Of a stretch of DNA of 64,000 bases, positions 61,901-64,000 are shown one piece after another. Source of the DNA: Phylloscopus collybita (Eukaryota > Chordata > Aves > Passeriformes > Phylloscopidae); contig JAJNNQ010000026.1 of assembly GCA_027886175.1 (NCBI GenBank), positions 22,331,001-22,395,000 on the forward strand. The letters run 5' to 3'. Positions within the stretch are counted from its first letter, which is position 1; each line of letters opens with the position of its first letter. Under the pieces are notes generated by a model, which did not search any database, was not told the DNA's origin, and saw only the letters and a program-made list of their open reading frames with translations. The translations under genes and the position numbers were made by a program.

Positions 61901-62805
61901 TTTTTCTTACATATCCATATGTCTTAAAGCAGATGCTTAGGGAAAACGATGGGAAGAGTCTTGGTAAGATATATATCCTGACAGGGCTTAGCTATGTAGA
62001 GTCCCTAAAAGTGGTAGAATCTTTAAGATTCCTCTGCTCAAAATTAACTTGTAGTAATAAGTTTGGCCCATGGGAATTGTATGTGGCAGGGAGGGTAGGG
62101 AAGGAGTTGGTTTGCTATTTGTTTTGTGGTTTTTTGGAGGAGAGGGTTGTGGGGAGGTGCTGGTGATGAGTTGGGTTTTTTTTGTGGTTGGTTTGTTTGT
62201 TTTTTCCTCTTGATCAGAATGATTCTTTAATTTTTGGCTTTTGGTTGAAAGAGAAAGTGATATTGGTTACAAGTAAAATAAAGGAGTAGCAGAATATACT
62301 GAGCTCTAGCTTCAGTACTCTTTCCATGTGTGCTGACATTAGGAATTTATTCATGGATTACAAAATGTGCACTTTCAGAGGACAGTTCTGTCACTTCATT
62401 AATTGTAACAGCTTGCAAAGATTGAAGTCTGTTTTCGGTTTTGAGGGGAAGATTTCTGAACTGATACATGAAGTCCTGTGTTTGAGAGCCAAGTTCAGAA
62501 GAAATGCATAACTGGAACCCATAATACTATGCTGTCTGATTGTTTAAGGGTTTTTTTTTAGCTTTATATTGTTATTTTAGCTCTGGATAACAAATCTAAA
62601 AATGCATACTCTAAAAGATAGAACAAAATTAATAACTTCAGATATGCATGGAAGTATATTTAAAGTCTGGTTAATTCCTTCAGGCAATGGAAGAAATGAA
62701 TGGCAAAGATTTAGAGGGAGAAAACATTGAAATTGTTTTTGCTAAGCCACCAGATCAAAAAAGGAAAGAACGGAAAGCTCAGAGACAAGCGGCTAAAAAT
62801 CAGAT
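46760..62805 (+). CDS. SYNCRIP: SYNCRIP (hnRNP Q), N-terminal ~427 residues
   Basis: Heterogeneous nuclear ribonucleoprotein Q, an RNA-binding protein acting in splicing, mRNA stability, transport and translation. Join: 46760-46907, 47788-47906, 48087-48194, 49924-50037, 50123-50299, 55151-55286, 56020-56225, 61217-61366, 62684-62805, totalling 1280 nt with every junction in phase and AG/GT. The protein starts [17 protein letters not shown] as in mammals. The acidic N-terminal unit covers roughly residues 20-110. RRM1 starts near 164 (RNP2 IFVGKI, RNP1 GYAFVTF), RRM2 near 244 ([14 protein letters not shown]) and RRM3 near 339 (VLFVRN, DYAFIHF). The last codon read is the split Met after KNQ. 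The remaining ~195 residues, the Tyr/Gly/RGG-rich tail and nuclear localisation signal, must lie past 64,000. The paralogue HNRNPR is excluded by the N terminus and the IEDPDPE and LANTVTEE segments. Nearly identical to the human protein. Confidence 0.98.
47788..47906 (+). CDS. SYNCRIP: SYNCRIP exon 3
   Basis: The acceptor TTTTCTCTAG opens residues 50-89 ([18 protein letters not shown] to DSDLSHVQ), part of the conserved acidic N-terminal domain shared with HNRNPR. The donor is GTAACA. Confidence 0.97.
48087..48194 (+). CDS. SYNCRIP: SYNCRIP exon 4
   Basis: The acceptor TCTTTTGCAG opens 36 codons ([20 protein letters not shown] to PDEAKIK). Donor GTATGT. Symmetric phase 0/0. Confidence 0.97.
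49924..50037 (+). CDS. SYNCRIP: SYNCRIP exon 5
   Basis: 38 codons from [19 protein letters not shown] to PSVGTE, the linker into RRM1. The acceptor is the less usual TTACTTGAAG; donor GTAAGA. Phase 0/0. Confidence 0.96.
50123..50299 (+). CDS. SYNCRIP: SYNCRIP exon 6 (RRM1)
   Basis: 59 codons from [17 protein letters not shown] to EAAQEAVKL, most of RRM1. RNP2 is IFVGKI and RNP1 is RGYAFVTF. Acceptor TGTTGTAG, donor GTAAGT. Phase 0/0. Confidence 0.98.
52446..52490. repeat. 20-bp tandem repeat with palindromic core
   Basis: Two identical copies of TTTTTGTTTATGCATATGCA lie head to tail. Each contains the palindrome TGCATATGCA, so four TATGCA-type sites cluster within 45 bp. Confidence 0.9.
53576..53800 (-). 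mobile_element. CR1 LINE fragment, minus, in SYNCRIP intron 6
   Basis: ATTTGGAAGGGAGCTGCAAT, GGCATTGTGCAGATGCCTCT and CCAGTGTTTGAGCACCCTGT are landmarks of an older CR1 3' region in reverse orientation. The 98-codon open frame here derives from it. Confidence 0.8.
55151..55286 (+). CDS. SYNCRIP: SYNCRIP exon 7 (RRM1 end, RRM2 start)
   Basis: 45 codons plus one base, from [20 protein letters not shown] into RRM2 ([15 protein letters not shown]). [11 protein letters not shown] carries Val where I recall human Leu. Acceptor TTTCTTACAG, donor GTGAGT. Confidence 0.97.
56020..56225 (+). CDS. SYNCRIP: SYNCRIP exon 8 (RRM2)
   Basis: Residues ~269-336: [22 protein letters not shown]1 [39 protein letters not shown]. 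The position after GNV is Val; I recall Gly in human SYNCRIP and Val in HNRNPR. Acceptor TTTAATTTCAG, donor GTAATA. An in-frame stop follows 15 nt into the intron. Confidence 0.97.
56226..61216 (+). other. SYNCRIP intron 8
   Basis: A 5.0-kb AT-rich intron without a recognised repeat or RNA gene. It ends in an unusually long T-then-C polypyrimidine tract (about 61183-61213) before the exon 9 acceptor CCCCCTTAG. ATG-started open frames of up to 100 codons have no support. Confidence 0.85.
61217..61366 (+). CDS. SYNCRIP: SYNCRIP exon 9 (RRM3)
   Basis: Exactly 50 codons: [20 protein letters not shown] to [15 protein letters not shown]. This gives RNP2 (VLFVRN) and RNP1 (DYAFIHF) of RRM3 in one exon. 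Phase 0/0; donor GTAAGT. Confidence 0.98.
62684..62805 (+). CDS. SYNCRIP: SYNCRIP exon 10 (RRM3 end)
   Basis: 40 codons plus two bases: [20 protein letters not shown], then [20 protein letters not shown] and a split Met codon. The acceptor is CCTTCAG and the donor GTAAGT. The following exon, starting with the rest of the Met codon and the YDDYYYYG segment, is not found before 64,000. Confidence 0.97.
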
Positions 62806-64000
62806 GTAAGTGTAAATGCATGTAGTTATGTTTTATTGCTTCTGAAAGACATGTACATTCCTGTCAAATTAGAACATCGGGGTATTTTAGTAGATACACT
62901 GTAGTGTATACAGGTTTTCTGGCTTCTCTGAAAAATGCTGGATTCATTTTTATTTGCACAAAAAATCTAATAGTGCTGTTCAGTGATAATTTAGGTACTG
63001 TCTTGCTTGCTTATTGAGTGTGAGAGCACTGGAGGAACTGTCTGAAAGTCATGAAACATATATACTTCTCCCTTGTTATTTTAAATTTCCCTGTACTTCT
63101 GCAGTCATGTCATGTGGATGAACTTAGCATTGTGTATTCCTCTCAGCAGGCTTAGTAGTATTGATACAGCACCACCTCTTTAGTAAAGTACCTACTGAAA
63201 GGAGGATCCTGATATTCTTTCTTGCTGCTTCCAGAAGATACATCTGCCCACAAAGCTTATGAACTCATAGTGATAGAGATCTTGCACTAGTAAATGCTGA
63301 ACATGGTTAAAAACAAAACAAAAAAGGCAGTTTCTTGCTTGTGTGTTCTGCTTAATGTTCTCATGTGTTTTTCTTCTTGGATATCTTCCTGCTTTCTTAA
63401 CCATATTCCCTCCCCCACCTTACTTCCAAAAATAACTTGGAAGTGCTGTTATGCAGCATCCAAGAAGATGGAATAGTGAGGTTGCAAGATTAATAGAGAT
63501 CTCCACATGGTGACCTACTGTACACATGGAATTGGTTAAGTTTGCCCTGCTTATAGTTCTCGTAACTTTATTAGCCCTTTTGTTCTTCCATGGGCATCTG
63601 GTGTTACTGTAAGATGTGAATTTCTTTTTTCTTTAGCTTCTCTTCTGTGCCAGGCAGGCCTTTTCTGTTCTGCTTAAATCTTTTGCTGATACAGCTGTAC
63701 TTCTTGCTGTGTATTCTGCATCTTGGCAATGCCACCATAAATACCTGTTCATTTAATTAAAATATCAAAGGTTGTTGAAAGTGGCACAGTTTTCCTCTCG
63801 ACATGGCAGTTGTTGGCATGGTTGTGTTGTCTCTGATAGGAGATAAGCTTTCTCTCATTGAATTTGAGTAATCACAAAAAAACATTTCTCACTGCATTAT
63901 ACCAACAGATTCGCTAGCTCAGTATTCAGAATGTAATAATGACGTGTCTCCAGTGATGAAAAGGAAGATTTTTTAAAATGCACTTGGTTATAATGGTTAT
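62806..64000 (+). other. SYNCRIP intron 10, incomplete
   Basis: AT-rich intronic sequence to the end of the window. I looked for the Tyr/Gly- and RGG-coding exons and found none, so the gene is cut by the window edge. Confidence 0.85.

Noticed and set aside
1..64000. CRISPR arrays, operons, bacterial or phage systems
   Set aside because: Spliced genes, CpG islands, CR1, LTRs and SINEs show this is vertebrate nuclear DNA; no direct-repeat/spacer array is present.

Overview
This is vertebrate nuclear DNA, almost certainly from a passerine bird. Long AT-rich stretches are broken by two CpG islands. The interspersed repeats are avian: CR1 LINE 3' ends in both orientations, several songbird-type LTRs, and a SINE that joins a tRNA-Ile-like head to a CR1-like tail, which matches the passerine TguSINE1 type. 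All functional genes recognised with confidence lie on the + strand. Their order, SNHG5 then SYNCRIP in the same direction, matches the human 6q14 block SNHG5-SYNCRIP-SNX14 read in the direction of transcription. I could not run a search, so identities rest on sequence I recognise.

Layout. Positions 1-23,200 form a gene-poor flank holding two solo LTRs of one ~305-bp family (2265-2573 minus, 12258-12561 plus). The second sits inside an older LTR (11909-13295). The flank also holds a 32-A tract, an (ATAAC)n microsatellite, an old CR1-like stretch and two clear CR1 copies, and a few splice-bounded open segments that I cannot assign. Positions 23,230-30,770 hold the SNHG5-like snoRNA host gene. 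It has a TATA box, a 5'-TOP-type start, short exons and an intronic C/D-box snoRNA that is clearly SNORD50 (29299-29370). Positions 30,771-44,300 are intergenic, with simple repeats, CR1 and SINE copies and two exon-like segments (41557-41648, 43373-43568). Positions 44,300-46,400 are the SYNCRIP CpG-island promoter with noncoding exon 1. From 46,760 to 62,805 nine coding exons encode the first ~427 residues of SYNCRIP (hnRNP Q): the acidic N-terminal domain and all three RRMs. The C-terminal RGG-rich exons lie beyond the window.

Both genes serve RNA metabolism. SNORD50 belongs to a family that guides 2'-O-methylation of 28S rRNA, and SYNCRIP binds mRNA. The most notable point is that the spliced SNHG5-like exons carry an uninterrupted 60-codon reading frame. 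It starts at an ATG in optimal Kozak context in exon 1 and stays open through all five inferred exons, so this 'noncoding' host transcript may encode a microprotein in this bird.
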